A DNA stretch of 64,000 nucleotides from Spongilla lacustris (taxonomy: Eukaryota; Porifera; Demospongiae; Spongillida; Spongillidae): NCBI GenBank assembly GCA_949361645.1, contig OX442434.1:6081929-6145928 (forward strand), given 5' to 3'. The notes below the pieces were generated by a model. The model did not search any database. It was not told the DNA's origin and saw nothing but the letters and a program-made list of their open reading frames with translations. Every line of letters begins with the position of its first letter. Position 1 is the first letter of the stretch. The position numbers and the translations under genes were made by a program. Below are positions 1-11,644 of the stretch, piece by piece.

Positions 1-117
1 CTTAATGGTTATGGCTTCCTATTGTTCAATATAATGGTCCATTTGTTAGTATTGCCTTATTTGGGCTCTGGGCAGTGATGAGGCACGTGCACCAGCATGT
101 GATGAGCACACCACCAG

Positions 118-330
118 CATGTGATGAGCTCACCCAACCATGTGATGAGTACATCCAACCATGTGATGAGCTCACCCAACCATGTGATGAGTACATCCAA
201 CCATGTGATGAGCATATCACTATCATGTGACCACTTATTGAACTGCTGTTTAAAGTATATTTGTGCACTAAATGTGACACTACTAGGCAGAACAGAAGCT
301 CTTTCAGGGGTAGCTATTGTCAATTTTAAC

Positions 331-361
<31 letters not shown>
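118..361. repeat. 21-bp minisatellite followed by a (CA)n tract
   Basis: From 118 to about 220 a unit of about 21 bp (CATGTGATGAGCTCACCCAAC and a variant with GTACATCC) repeats about five times. A (CA)n microsatellite follows at about 337-361. The long reading frames across it are repeat artefacts. It probably lies in an intron of the gene whose 3' end is at 462-701. Confidence 0.8.
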
Positions 362-363
<2 letters not shown>

Positions 364-461
364 CATTTTGAGTACTTGTGTACGTGTGGTTGCTACACAT
401 AAAAATTTGCCCTAAGTTAGTTGGGAATTGAATTAGAACAGTTCCATTCACTTATTTTCAG

Positions 462-701
462 GAAGTCCTGTCAAAAATGCATTACATGTTTGAATTGGCC
501 ACCACACGACCATCATTCCTCGATCCACCAGGTTCACCTGGTGTTGTCCTTAAAGAACGTACGTTGGCCCATGGACTCCCCTCCTGACTATCATGCCCTC
601 TTTGCTCCGTCCCTCCCACAGCATTTCAGATGGTGGATACGGTGATGGATGATGAGAGCTATGACGCTGATGGCTATGTGATGGTTGATGTACCTAAATA
701 A
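462..701 (+). CDS. 3' end of an unidentified split gene (last two exons)
   Basis: Two exons join in phase: 462-531 (after a TTTTCAG acceptor) and 622-701 (after CCCACAG), ending in TAA at 699-701. Together they encode about 49 C-terminal residues beginning EVLSKMHYMFELATTRPS and ending in an acidic, Tyr- and Asp-rich tail (DDESYDADGYVMVDVPK). The first exon leaves one base over, which the second completes, so the junction is consistent. I do not recognise the family. The upstream exons should lie left of the window; the stretch 1-460 shows only repeats and intron-like sequence. The gene is convergent with the LAMP-like gene that ends at 1027. Confidence 0.5.
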
Positions 702-1026
702 TGCCCACCACTCATGTTGGTGCTTTTAATATATTGTGATGTGTTTTGTGTACTCCAAAATTGTATCAACTTCAGCTGCAGTACATGCACTGTTAAGAAC
801 GAGAAGGATGTGGTGATAGCAACTCACCAGCTGTCAGAACCAATATCACATTAAAATTTAAAAAAAAAATTAAACCCTTTAAATAAGCCATGACCATACA
901 CATGTCCAATTACACTTACAACTATGCTACACATCATCACACATCGCACACACACACTGGACAAAGAAGAGAAAGAACTCCTGGTAACACAGGACAGTAT
1001 ATATTAGCACTAAACAGTCTCCACAT

Positions 1027-2760
1027 CTATAGCTTGTCGTATGCTGCACCACCAGTCTTCTTTGCCTTGTATCTCTCCCATAGCTTGCCTGCAATCCAAA
1101 CAACTATCACAAGAACCACCAGGCCAGCGAGGGCTGCTCCCACAGCTATGGGCACCACAATGCTGGTGAAATCAGGACTGCAAGTGGCATCTTGAAGGAG
1201 AGAGGTGGGAGGGAGGGAGGAGAGGAGGAAGTGAGATGACAAGTACAAAATGTAAAAGGAACTGGGTACAGTCCAGACTTTTGGCAACACACGTTACATG
1301 TACAAGAAAAGAAGGTGGAGTTGGGAAAACTGTTGGTGTTATGTACATAGCATTATCAATCTGCACTGGCCTTCACCAAATGAAGGAGGTACAGTCATGC
1401 TATGAACCCTGGATACATCTTAGTTGTGCCGCAAAATACACATCAATAAACATGTTAATGAACTGTCCTGAAATATCAAAGCTTAATACCTGATTAAGTA
1501 CTGAGACTTGGAAAAAAGAAAAGCATACTTCATAAGCAACACCATGATATTTAACAATGGTGAAGCCTTGGTATGCTGGTACCTTATGAGCAGGTTACTA
1601 TAGTTTGCAGTTCTTACAACTGGGTTTTAGCACACCCATTATCAGTGGTTTTGTGTTAAGATAACCACTAATAATAGCTATCCCATGAAAGAGTGCCATC
1701 ACATGACATAGCTACCCCAGAGGTACCCCACATGACATAGCTACCCCAGAGGTACCCCACATGACATAGCTACCCCAGAGGTACCCCACATGACATAGCT
1801 ACCCAGATGCACTGATATTGATATGCTCCCCCCCCCCCCCCCCCCCCCCCACCTAGTCCTCACAGCACACAACCCCTGAACTGTGCGGGGCATGGCGAGG
1901 TCACATGACTTAACAGCATTGCCACACGGGGGGAGGGGCACGAGAGGAAGGGTTCAAGGTACTTACAGCCTCCAGTAGAAGAGAACGGCTGGACGCTCCA
2001 GTTACTCAAGGTAACGTTTACATTGTTAACATTGCTACAAGACGTTCCATTTGATCCTGCGCTACCCTGGGAGCACTTGAAACCACTCCCTAGTCCAACG
2101 TTTGACCCCAAATAGGTTGTATTTTGAAGTACATAGCCAGTTGCCGGACCTAGAATTTATAACAGCAAGATGAACCAGTAAGAGAGAAGACACATACCCC
2201 AATCACACACCTGTACATATATTTTGGTCGATGTGAGGCAGGTTGTCAATGTCAACACTGAATGTAATGTTGGTAGACCACGTACTCCCATCCTGTGAAC
2301 CCGGAAAATGCTACACTTAACAAGCTTGCCCTACCACACAAGGGTATGTTTTACCTTCGTATAGAGGAACGAGAGTGTGTAAGCGACCCCATTGGTGTCA
2401 TTTCCATTCAGTGTTAGATTACTGGAGAATTCCGAATCACTACAACTTGCTGCGCCGCCAGTGGCGTTAATCCCGTACGTTTTTTGCTGCAAACGCACAC
2501 AAGCATAAGACGATGCATTAAGATACTAACTATAACAAACACCACCCCTTACATCTTCACAGAAGTTCGTGTACGTGATTTTCAACACAACAGAGTCGGT
2601 CGACAGACGAGGGTACGCTGGTTTGCAAAAGTCTACGGCAGCGGACTGCGAGATTATCGCTACCACCACAAGGAATGCTGTACGGGCAAATCAAGCAACG
2701 CAGGAATATAATAGATAGGTACACTGGTACATAAATCCTACCTGTTTCTCTTACGGCCAT
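1027..2760 (-). CDS. LAMP-like lysosomal membrane glycoprotein 1
   Basis: Six exons on the minus strand: 2742-2760, 2553-2677, 2355-2486, 2211-2292, 1967-2149, 1027-1190, total 705 nt (234 aa). A start-proximal hydrophobic stretch (AFLVVVAIISQSAAV) acts as signal peptide. One Cys-rich, N-glycosylation-rich luminal domain follows, with the LAMP-like block LSNWSVQPFSS before the final Cys. The last exon carries the transmembrane segment beginning [20 protein letters not shown] and a short basic tail ending AAYDKL, where YDKL is a YxxPhi lysosomal sorting signal at the very C-terminus. By homology it is a type I lysosome or late-endosome membrane protein. It has more luminal cysteines than its five neighbours. 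The first intron splits codon 7 in phase 1, as in all six paralogues. The family call rests on architecture and motif memory, not on a search. Confidence 0.82.
1684..1852. repeat. 29-bp minisatellite and poly-C run
   Basis: A unit of about 29 bp (core CATGACATAGCTACCCCAGA) repeats about four times at 1702-1805, followed by an uninterrupted C run at about 1828-1850. Both sit in the last intron of LAMP-like gene 1 (1191-1966). Confidence 0.75.
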
Positions 2761-3148
2761 TTTTGACTGTTCATGTGACACAACGAAGTAATAATAAATT
2801 AACTTGGGGCGGATACGTTACCATGAACTGCCGGATTTTCTAAATATCTTGTCGGGTCCAGGAATTTTGAAAAAGGGTACAGTTTTTTATTTATCATTTA
2901 GCGAACTAAATCCCAGATAGTTAAAAAGCGCGCGCAATCTGATAAACACGCGTATCAATCGCAATCTGAACATCTACTTCAGAGTCGCTCAGGAGACCAC
3001 AGTCTGAAGGGGAAAAGACATTATCACTGGCGAGCAAGGTAACTCGTGCTGCACGTCACATCACATGTTTGGGGCCAAAAAACAACAACAAAACAACAAA
3101 AAAGACAGAAGTCTATTCATCTTGCACAATTTAAGCACCTAAGGAGGT
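2761..3148. promoter_or_regulatory. Presumed 5' flank of LAMP-like gene 1
   Basis: This 388-bp gap lies between the start codon of LAMP-like gene 1 and the stop codon of LAMP-like gene 2, both on minus, so it should hold the promoter of the former and the 3' end of the latter. I see no clear TATA box or other recognisable element, only AT-rich sequence with a GCGCGC patch near 2929. Confidence 0.3.
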
Positions 3149-5362
3149 TCAGTTCAAGGCCGCGTATGAACCAGACTTTCTGCGGTGCACGAACCAGCTG
3201 ATGACATACGCCAGCACCACCACAGAGATGAGAACACCAAGTGCAACACCGACCGCAATGGGAATAAAGACAGTCCCTTTGCTGTCCTGTTGGCACTGTT
3301 GGGCTGTGTGCAGAGGGAATCCAAAATAAATGCAACGAATTGGCAATGCCACCTCAGTTGCAAGTACCGTTGTCATAGGTTCCGTTATTATTAAACTGAA
3401 ATGCCTGGACCTGCCAGTTGGACGTTATCAACGTCACTGTAACGTCAGTGGCATTGGACTTCTTCAAGGGGTAATTACTCTGAGCATTGCAGGAGTATGA
3501 TCTGGTAAACTGGGTACTGAACCAGTCCGAGCCATCATCATCATAGGCAACAATATCCTCATCTTTAAATGAGGAGAAATAATTAATACAAACTTCTCAA
3601 TATGCAGAAAACATACCCGTAACATTTGATATTGGCCAGTTATTTAACTTGACTGTTACATTCACCAGTGACCACATCTGGCTACCCTTTTCACAATTCT
3701 GTCCCCATTTGTGGTGGCAGTTTTATACAATATGCACTCCAAACACAATAAAACTGCCTTACCCCTGTGAAAGTGAAATTAAGGAAGCAATCGTAATCCT
3801 CAGTGGCATACAAGATTAATGACGCGCTCAATGAACCAATGCCTTTGCTGCAAGACACATTTTTGCAGCTAGATTCTGATTCGTCGATCTGCCAGTCTAC
3901 AATAGACTCCACGTCTGAGGTGCCCTGTTATAGCCACCACCATCAAATGGGACACCAAACATATTAATAACCACTTTCACTAACCTTGATAATGGCACTA
4001 ATGTTTCCTGACATGTGGATACACACGATGTGCCCAGTGGTAGAATATATCCAGTCAGCCCTGATAACTGGAATGAGGACAGACATAGTTTGTGTAAACA
4101 GTCAGTTAACTGAACATACAATGTAGATGTACATATTTATCAAGGTTTCTCTTGTACCAGTTCAGAATACGGTCTGGTACCCAGCCCAGTGGCTGCCTAT
4201 GTTGCTGAAAAAGATGCCCCCCCCCCCCCCCCCCCTCCCCCCCCAATATCGTATGGGGCTCGGTCCAAAAGCTAGCGGTTTTGGGCAAAACTCATCACCC
4301 TTGTACACTGCAACTTTATGACCTGTGCCAAACAAAACAAGTGCGAGCTAATAAGATATCACACCCACCTCACACTTACACCTGTTTATAATTTGGTAGA
4401 TATTTAAATTCCAACAATTTATTGAAATAAAAGATGGCCAGAGTTCCACTGGACATAAAAATGGTGCTGTCCATTATGAGAGTGACATGGCACTTAGCAC
4501 TGCAGGCGACCATGGGAGGCCAATGCCAGTACCACACCCCAGTCCCCAGCCTAATGAGATCTGCTATCTACTTGTACTTTGCTGGAATGCCCTTCAGTAC
4601 CACAGGTGATGTTATAACATACCAAAACAAGGGCAACACAGACTTTGGCAACACAACATTTGACTTCTAAAGCATACAGGTACAATGCCTTCCAGTACAC
4701 AGTGACAGCATAATGCCTTCCAGTACAGCATAATGCCTTCCAGTACAGCACAATGCCTTCCAGTACAGCATAATGCCTTCCAGTACAGCACAATGCCTTC
4801 CAGTACAGCACAATGCCTTCCAGTACAGCACAATGCCTTCAAGTACAGCACAATGCCTTCAAGCACAAACAAGACAACACAACATTTGTACTAACTGTGG
4901 CACAAACAGTACATCCATGATGTACTATGACAATCATCCCAATTCTTGATCTTATAAATTTTAATGAGCATGCACGCTTAACTAGGGTACTGGTACACAT
5001 GTAATCTATACTTCAGATATCCTTACAATAGCAACCCTGATTTTTAAAAATTTCACAATATGCAACGTTCGTAAAAGAGAGTCGGTCCTCATAGCAATAT
5101 AAGATCGTTATACCATCCACTTAATCGTCATACAGGTCAGAATCAGGCCTTCCATACGAAGGGCTCGCTACAAATTACCCTAAGGACCAAGTACACATTG
5201 GCACCCTTCACCTAACAATGAAGTACTAGTACGTATATATAATGCAGTAAGTCACCCCTTGCTATAGTGGCACCGCTTGGTTATAATAAGTATTAACGTG
5301 CAATAACTGTTACCTCCTGCTATGCTGCTGAGCAGAAACAATATGATCACTGGCGCCGCCAT
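3149..5362 (-). CDS. LAMP-like lysosomal membrane glycoprotein 2
   Basis: Six exons: 5314-5362, 3985-4067, 3763-3924, 3617-3686, 3368-3562, 3149-3303, total 714 nt (237 aa). The first exon encodes a clean signal peptide (MAAPVIILFLLSSIAG). The luminal domain holds the LAMP-type blocks GHIVCIHMSGNIS, SSCKNVSCSKG, NFTFTG, SYSCN and SNWQVQAFQF, and a last Cys in QQCQQD. The final exon encodes the transmembrane segment from FIPIAVGVALGVLISVVVLA and a tail ending GSYAALN, with YAAL as YxxPhi sorting signal. For exon 2 the acceptor TTCCAG at about 4068 was chosen because it restores phase 1. The first intron is 1.25 kb and contains a poly-C run (4217-4245) and a 20-bp minisatellite. Confidence 0.85.
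4683..4870. repeat. 20-bp minisatellite in LAMP-like gene 2 intron 1
   Basis: The 20-bp unit AATGCCTTCCAGTACAGCAC/T repeats about nine times with few changes. It lies in the first intron of LAMP-like gene 2; overlapping long reading frames are repeat artefacts. Confidence 0.85.
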
Positions 5363-6250
5363 TTTCTATTAACGTGCCTCCACCCCCTATAAATCACATG
5401 ATACTATCTACGAAATTATTATCTATTATTCATTTCTGTGGTTTTACGCCGTCACCGTAGATAACCAAGAGATTGGAAAGATTTCATGCGCGTTTCGATT
5501 TCTGTTCGTCTACGTGTTGTAGTGCCATTTATTGCCACCGTTAATTGTACCAGAGATAATAATAGTATTATCTCTGCTTGTACTTGGGCCCCTTCCAGTG
5601 GCGGATCCAGGAATTCGGCGAGGGGGGGGGGGGGGGGTCCGATATGAATAATAGATGGGGCGCGCGCTTCGCGCGCGCAATTTTTTTGTGCATGTTATTC
5701 CATAGAGAGATTGCATGGATCACTTGCACTCAGTTGAACTTAAGTTCTTTTTCCCAGGCTTATGTGGATTTTAAATGGGTGTGTTTAATCTGTCAGTTTC
5801 GTCAGATTTGTACGTGCGCTTAGTTACTTCGATACTTGAGCCACTATCATACGTATATACTGAAATAACCTACATCAAGCAATGAACAGTATTCTATTTC
5901 GTCCCCTGTACATTAGCTGCATAAATCTTAAGCGGACCTATATACCCAGCAGTTTGAAAACCACCTAGCTCTTGGCACGTATATTAAAATGCTGGTCAAG
6001 TGAGTCATAGAAAAAAATCGCGGGAATCACATAGGCGACGCATGCAATTTTACGCGTCACCAGAGATAGTATATCGTCTCTATGTCACTGTCGCGTGTAC
6101 GATGTCATTGTATGAAGTTAAATTAGCTGGCTCCGCGCCCCCCCCCCCCCCCCCCCCAGGTTAAATTTTGTAATTTACCTTCCGACGCCTATATGATATA
6201 TACGAAGAATGCAAAGCGACGATTTCAACGACGCGTCGTCAAGGAACAAT

Positions 6251-6712
6251 CAGGGATATTAAATACATGGATTGGAAACGAGGCTGATATACGGCTGAAT
6301 TACGGTATTCCTAATTTCCATCCGTGTTGCGCTTGAGGGCTATTCTTAAAGTCGCGAAATCGCAGAAACGAAAAGCTACACTTAGTAAGTTGGTTTCTTT
6401 CTAATTAAGAGGCAGGTTTTACTAATGGGATCAGTCAAGCTTTACTTTTGAAAGCAATGTATAAGCCTGTTAAAGCGTTCGGATCGCTTAAGCTTCGAGT
6501 CACGAAATCTCCTGAACAACTTTCCGTACAACAGATCTGAAAACTTTGAACTACACCCCTGAAACCCGTCCACTGGGATCAGCATCCATGTCATATTCGT
6601 CCGAGTCAACAGCAAACTCACCAATTCAGAATCTATGTAGGCGCATCACGGATGGTTTTCCGGTACACGTAGATTACGGAACCGTTTCCAATCCATGTAT
6701 TTAATATCCCTG
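6251..6712. mobile_element. MITE with 30-bp terminal inverted repeats
   Basis: The left end CAGGGATATTAAATACATGG (6251) is repeated inverted at the right end (to 6712), continuing to about 30 bp with the same GGAAACG extension. The flanks carry GGAACAAT before and GAACAATA after, a 7-8 bp target duplication. The interior shows no transposase. Confidence 0.85.
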
Positions 6713-6798
6713 GAACAATACACCGAGCACCTTTATGCGCACGTGACTGGGGTATTAATAGTAATTATATTCATCATGGGGGTCCGGACCCCCATGAC

Positions 6799-7496
6799 CA
6801 GTGGCGAGGTGGCCGGGGGGGCAGGGGGGGCAGTTGCCCCCCCAGCTGGCCTTAAAAAGGGGGCGCCAAAATGACGATAGGGGCGCACCAGCCGCCAAGG
6901 AAATTACACGAAATGTGCTTAATTAAGATGATTATCTATGTAGTACACATGTAGAGTCATAATGCTGGGAACGAGTTTATCAATAGCGAACGTCGGCGAT
7001 CTGAGTAAAGAAGGCGGGATTTCACCCCACGTGATATATATTTATAGCATTTGTTACGTAATAGTACGGTTACGTAGTAAACAATCCAATTCCAAGTACA
7101 TTGCTCTATACATGCAGTTGTAAATAGTTCCGGCCAAAACTTCGGCTTGACTGATGTCATGAGATCTACGTGTTAATTGCTACCAGTTTTTGTTATTGTT
7201 ATCGTGCTGCTCGAACAGAGGGCACTATTGATTGCCTTAGTTTTGTGGAAAACGCACCACAAAAATTTTCGCGCGCTTCGCGCGCGCCCCTCCCTGTCGT
7301 CGACGCGTCAATTATCCATGTGGAACCCACCCCCTCCTCGCCAAAATCCTGTATCCGCCCCTGTAACGATATAAGAAATTCTGACAGAAAGGCAGCATGT
7401 GTGTTTGTGTGTGTGTGCGTGGGGGAGGGGGGGGGGGGGGGGGGCGGCAGTCTGTGTATTTGCCCCCCCAGTGACAGACAAGCCACCTCGCCACTG
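6799..7496. mobile_element. hAT-type non-autonomous element with 8-bp target duplication
   Basis: The ends read CAGTGGCGAGGTGGC at 6799 and its inverse at 7482-7496. The 8 bases CCCATGAC stand immediately before (6791-6798) and after (7497-7504), a perfect 8-bp target duplication as made by hAT transposases. It contains a poly-G tract (about 7429-7444) and an inner copy of another element's end (about 7345-7363). No intact coding sequence was seen. Confidence 0.8.
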
Positions 7497-8020
7497 CCCA
7501 TGACCCCCTCGCTGGATCCGCCCTTGCCTTCCCAATTTGGCGATACCAACAGCTTTTAATTTTTCTCGGCCGTCCGGGACGAAATTTACGCTGCATGACT
7601 GCAATATTGTCTCTGCTATTATGGAAGCAGTACTCAATCAGCTGCTCTATATATATAATATATATATTATATATATATATGTAGTCTGTAGTTAATTAAC
7701 TAATACTATTAAAACCCCGACAATCAAGTTTTAGGGCATTCTTACGGATGTACAAAAGAGGAACGTGAGGTAAGCTGCTGCATCTAGCTCCTCTTGGAAA
7801 GTCAGTCTGTGTCATTTATCCTGATTCCTGTCACCAGATTAATCATAAGCACGTGTGCCTATTTGATATGAAAGTAGTAGCTGTCTAGTTTTTGTGCAAA
7901 AGCTTAAAGATGGATGAGATTAATGTTATGGCCGGCTATCAAAAAATTTGATACGAGCCCTCACACGGGTATTTATAACATACGGTAATAGGTTGTTCTC
8001 AGCGAATATTTGATAACAAG

Positions 8021-10361
8021 ATGGGTCGAGTCGTCTGTGTGTTACTCCTCATCTTGGGCCTGTCTCTCGGTAAGTTGTTATGGAGTCTGTTGATATGTGT
8101 GCAATGCGTATGGTCCGGGCCGTCCTGTTGTTGTGTTAGTTTGAGGATTAGTGGGGGCAAGCGATGCGCTAGTTTATGCCCATGGCCATACAGGAATTTG
8201 CTGCGTGCGTTTGTGTATCTAAGTGATATACATGCACATTAAAGTGATGAACACAATTCGTAAAACTGTGCTGCGAGATGAGTTGTGTGTTAGCTGATCA
8301 TGGCGAGGCAAGTCGTACGTATGTGTTTAAGATAATGTGGTAGCAGATCTTACATAGCTACGGATGCATTCCATCCTTCTTTACTTCCCTTCTGGTTTGC
8401 TGCCCCTTCTCCTCCCATTCATTGCTGGCTTCATCACTTCCTTCCCACTCTCATACCTCCCATTCTGCTCCATATTTTTTTTCATTTCTTTCTCCCCTCC
8501 CATCCTCTCCCCTCCCCTCCCCTCCCATCCTCTCCCTCCCCTCCCCTCCCCTCCCATCCCATCCTCTCCCTCCCCTCCCCTCCCATCCTCTCCCCTCCCA
8601 TCCTCTCCCCTCCCATCCTCTCCCCTCCCCTCCCATCCTCTCCCCTCCCCTCCCATCCTCTTCCCTTCGGAGCCTTCTCTGCATGCTCTGCCACACCTCC
8701 TTCCTCTTCTCCATGTACATAAATGTAAACTGACTTCTCACACACACACACACCACATCATGCACACACAACACATGCACACACACCACATGCATACACA
8801 CACACCACATGCATACACACACACCCATGCACACACCACATGCACGCACACACATGCACACACGCACACACTTGAAGGCATTGAGGCACAGGACACCACG
8901 CAGTGCTCATCTGTAAGTGGTGTTGCCAGGTACAAGCTTAGTGATGACTACGGGACCTGTCTTCTGATGAACGTGTCCATCAATGTCACAATCCAGGTGT
9001 GTGTGTGCTGGAGGGATGTGCGCTGGAGGTGTGTGTGCTGGAGGGGTGTGTGCTGGAGGGGTGTGTGCTGGAGGGATGTGTGCTGGAGGGATGTGTGCTG
9101 GAGGGTGTGTGCTGGAGGTGTATGCTGGAGGGATGTGTGCTGGAGGGGTGTGGGCTGGAGGGGTGTGTGCTGGAGGGATGTGTGCTGGAGGGGTGTGGGC
9201 TGGAGGGGTGTGTGCTGGAGGGGTGTGGGCTGCAGGGGTGTGGGCTGCTTTGGACTGGGTTGTCATGTTGTGCTATGTTCCTCTTACCAGAACTCCAGCC
9301 AGACGCTGCTAACTCTGTCATCAGATCCAGGTGTAGATTGTTCAAATGATTCTAGCTGCACAGATCTTGCTGTGCAGATTGCCTTCAATCTGACAACTCC
9401 TCAATGTGTTTCCTGCAAGCTTGTGTTGAGTTTTAGCCAGGCAAGTGTGTCATGTCGAATACTCTTTGCTCATTATATTTTTGGTATCATTTGTTTTGTG
9501 CAGAACAACAGCAAACAGTGGGGCCTGTCTGCCATGAACTTCTCTGGAGCTGTGAACACTAGTAAGTGTTGAACATTTACAGTGTTACCTCACCTGATCC
9601 CCTGCACACACTGACATCATATCTCCTCACCACCACCACCCCTTAACTATCTCCTCACCACCACCACCACCCCCTTAACTATCCCCTCCTCACCACCACC
9701 TTAACTATCCCCTCCTCACCACCACCACCACCTTAACTATCCCCTCCTCACCCCCTTAACTATCCCCTCCTCACCACCACCACCCCCTTAACTATCCCCT
9801 CCTCACCACCACCACCACCCCCTTAACTATCCCCTCCTCACTACCACCACCACCCCCTTAACTATCCCCTCCTCACTACCACCACCACCTTAACTATCTC
9901 TCCTCACCACAGCATACTTGACGGCATCAAACAGCTCTCTGCGGTTTTCTAATTCAGCAAATCAAACCTTCAGATGTAACAGTCCCCAGACCGTTTCCAT
10001 GACCAGTAACAGTAGTAACATCACTGTGCTGGTGACCACATCGAACCTTAGGGTACAAGCATTCTCCTTCAAAGGGACCGACAGATTTGATGCAGGTAGG
10101 TGTGCCTTCTGTTGCTTGTAGGGAAGTGATATCCAAGTGCACTATTTCTCAAATCACCAATTTTCCTTCCTTGGCTCCACCTATCTTTCCAACCCTCTCT
10201 CTCCCCCAGAGCGGGTCTGTGTGGCAGATCTCCAAGGTCTTCTTATTGTTCCTGTTGCCGTGGGCAGTGCCCTAGCAGCCCTGGTCTTTGTGCTGCTAAT
10301 AGGTTACCTTGCCAGCCGATTTGTTGTCCACCGCCGAAAGCATTACAGCAAGGTATCTTAA
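8021..10361 (+). CDS. LAMP-like lysosomal membrane glycoprotein 3
   Basis: The only LAMP-like gene on plus. Six exons: 8021-8069, 8878-8996, 9291-9440, 9504-9561, 9913-10095, 10210-10361, total 711 nt (236 aa). The signal peptide is MGRVVCVLLLILGLSLG. The luminal domain has the family blocks YGTCLLMNVSINVTI, SSCTDLAV, QTFRCNS and TSNLRVQAFSF, with extra cysteines around CVSC. The last exon gives the transmembrane segment (IVPVAVGSALAALVFVLLIG) and a basic tail ending KHYSKVS, with YSKV as sorting signal. The intron after exon 3 appears to start with GC (CAG then GCAAGT), a known minor splice class; phase 0 on both sides supports it. Introns 1, 2 and 4 are packed with minisatellites. Confidence 0.84.
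8500..8872. repeat. Pyrimidine-rich tract and (CA)n repeats
   Basis: About 8500-8660 is an imperfect CTCCCCTCCCATCCT repeat; about 8740-8872 is a compound CA-rich repeat with CACATGCA units. Both lie in intron 1 of LAMP-like gene 3, the second directly before the exon 2 acceptor at 8877. The 402-residue reading frame that crosses the region is a repeat artefact joined to real exon sequence. Confidence 0.8.
8997..9250. repeat. 18-bp minisatellite in LAMP-like gene 3 intron 2
   Basis: A unit of about 18 bp (GTGTGTGCTGGAGGGGT/AT) repeats about fourteen times. It begins exactly at the intron donor (CAG then GTGTGTG), so each unit resembles the 5' end of the intron. Confidence 0.8.
9605..9912. 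repeat. CCT/CAC-rich minisatellite in LAMP-like gene 3 intron 4
   Basis: A variable unit of 25-35 bp (CTCACCACCACCACC then CCCTTAACTATCCCCTC) repeats about nine times up to the exon 5 acceptor. It supplies an extended pyrimidine-rich stretch before that splice site. Confidence 0.75.
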
Positions 10362-11453
10362 CCCTCAGATATCTTAACCCTCAGGTATCTTAACCCTCAG
10401 GTATCTTAACCCTTAGGTATCTTAACCCTCAGGAGATTACATGTGTGGACATCTGCGTGTGTTTAGCTTGTGTTATAATATTTCTGTGCTCTGTGTTCAC
10501 TTACTATGACAAGTTACTTCTTGTTTTTTTCTACAAGTGTGTTGCTCCACAACCAACAATAACTTACAGCTAGTTTAATGTGCATGGTTTGGACCAGGCA
10601 GCCCAAGGATGTCAATACATGTAACCACCACCATTTTGTAGGTTTCCCCCCCCCCCCCCCCCCCCCCCCCCACTTGCCAAAACTGCATACTACAACATAT
10701 GGATGTTGTTTAATGCATTAATTAACTGAAATAGTTAAATGATTAACTTTTAAACCTATCAACTTCAAATCACAATGCAGTACAAAATCAGCTTAGTATC
10801 TACAGAAGGGATTTTTTGTTTGTAATTTAAATGGATTATTAAAATAATAATTTGTTTTTAAAAAATGAGTCAACAGAAAACGTTTCAAGACAAGCAGTAG
10901 ATCATCCCAAACAAAAGTTAACAGGTGATACTATTACAGCGGCTTTTGTTGAAATAGATCTCTATATGCCTATAAGTGTAACAAGGTTTATACAGGGTTC
11001 GGGTTATGAGAATTTTCCATGTCACAGCCCACCTTGTGACCTCTCAGATAACCTAATGTGTATTTTTAAAAGGAGTTTTGTGATTTATCGAGTCCAATGC
11101 TTCTTGGGAGTGTACAATTGTAGATCCTCACACTTTGTGATACTGAAGAGCTGTTATAACATTTGTGTACACAACAATCAATTTCTATTCAAATTCATGC
11201 CATATATAAGATTATGCAATCAATTGATTTGCCATAGCATTTCATTTGATTGGACAATCCATAGCAACCGTCACATATCGCCAAAATCAGCCATTTTATA
11301 AATAGAGGGCCAAAAATAAAGTAGACTGATATTTGGTTACTATGGTAATGAGGTTTAGTTTGTGTAATAACCTTTTTGCCTTGGTGCACCTTATAAGGTT
11401 TCTCTGGTAATGTACATGTATGCACACAGGGTGAGTGTCCTGAGACTAGGAAG

Positions 11454-11486
<33 letters not shown>

Positions 11487-11644
11487 GCCAGTTGCTTCTG
11501 TGACTGACTGATCACCATCACTGTAATTTGCTGTGGCTGCACATACCACTATTACATGTAATCAAATCATTTTGCAACACAATCACAACAAAATAAAAAA
11601 TAAAATAATTCAGACACACCACCAAGATCACATGAGCAAGGCCG
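10362..11644. other. Intergenic region with small repeats, no supported gene
   Basis: Between the convergent LAMP-like genes 3 and 4. It holds a 16-bp repeat (TATCTTAACCCTCAGG, about five copies, 10353-10434) starting over the stop codon of gene 3, a poly-C run (10648-10671) and a CA tract (11456-11482). A 149-residue frame at 10852-11301 has no recognisable domain and AT-rich composition, so I do not call it a gene. Confidence 0.6.

Larger units (their letters stand above)
5596..7526. mobile_element. Nested transposon remnants with CAGTGGCGGATCCAG-type ends
   Basis: The left end at 5596 reads CAGTGGCGGATCCAGGAATT; the right end near 7526 reads, on the other strand, CAAGGGCGGATCCAGCGAG. The flanks share a possible 5-bp repeat CCTTC (5591-5595 and 7527-7531). 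A GC-rich inverted motif (GCGCGCTTCGCGCGCGC) occurs near 5660 and again near 7270. Two further elements (6251-6712 and 6799-7496) lie inside. No transposase reading frame is intact, so these look like non-autonomous elements. The pairing of the outer ends is less certain than the two inner elements. This nest fills most of the 2.66-kb gap between the divergent LAMP-like genes 2 and 3. Confidence 0.5.

Noticed and set aside
1236..1493. Plus-strand frame over LAMP-like gene 1 intron and flank
   Set aside because: It overlaps intron sequence antisense to a supported gene and has no domain.
8381..9349. Several overlapping frames on both strands around LAMP-like gene 3
   Set aside because: They are produced by pyrimidine, CA and GTGTGTGCTGGAGGG repeats in introns; only the spliced exon segments match the LAMP-like family.
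10353..10434. TTAACCCTC repeats as interstitial telomeric sequence
   Set aside because: The unit is 16 bp (TATCTTAACCCTCAGG) and not the metazoan TTAGGG hexamer; only part of it resembles a telomere unit.
10852..11301. 149-residue frame on plus
   Set aside because: No recognisable domain, AT-rich composition, and no splice partners that continue it. Probably chance.
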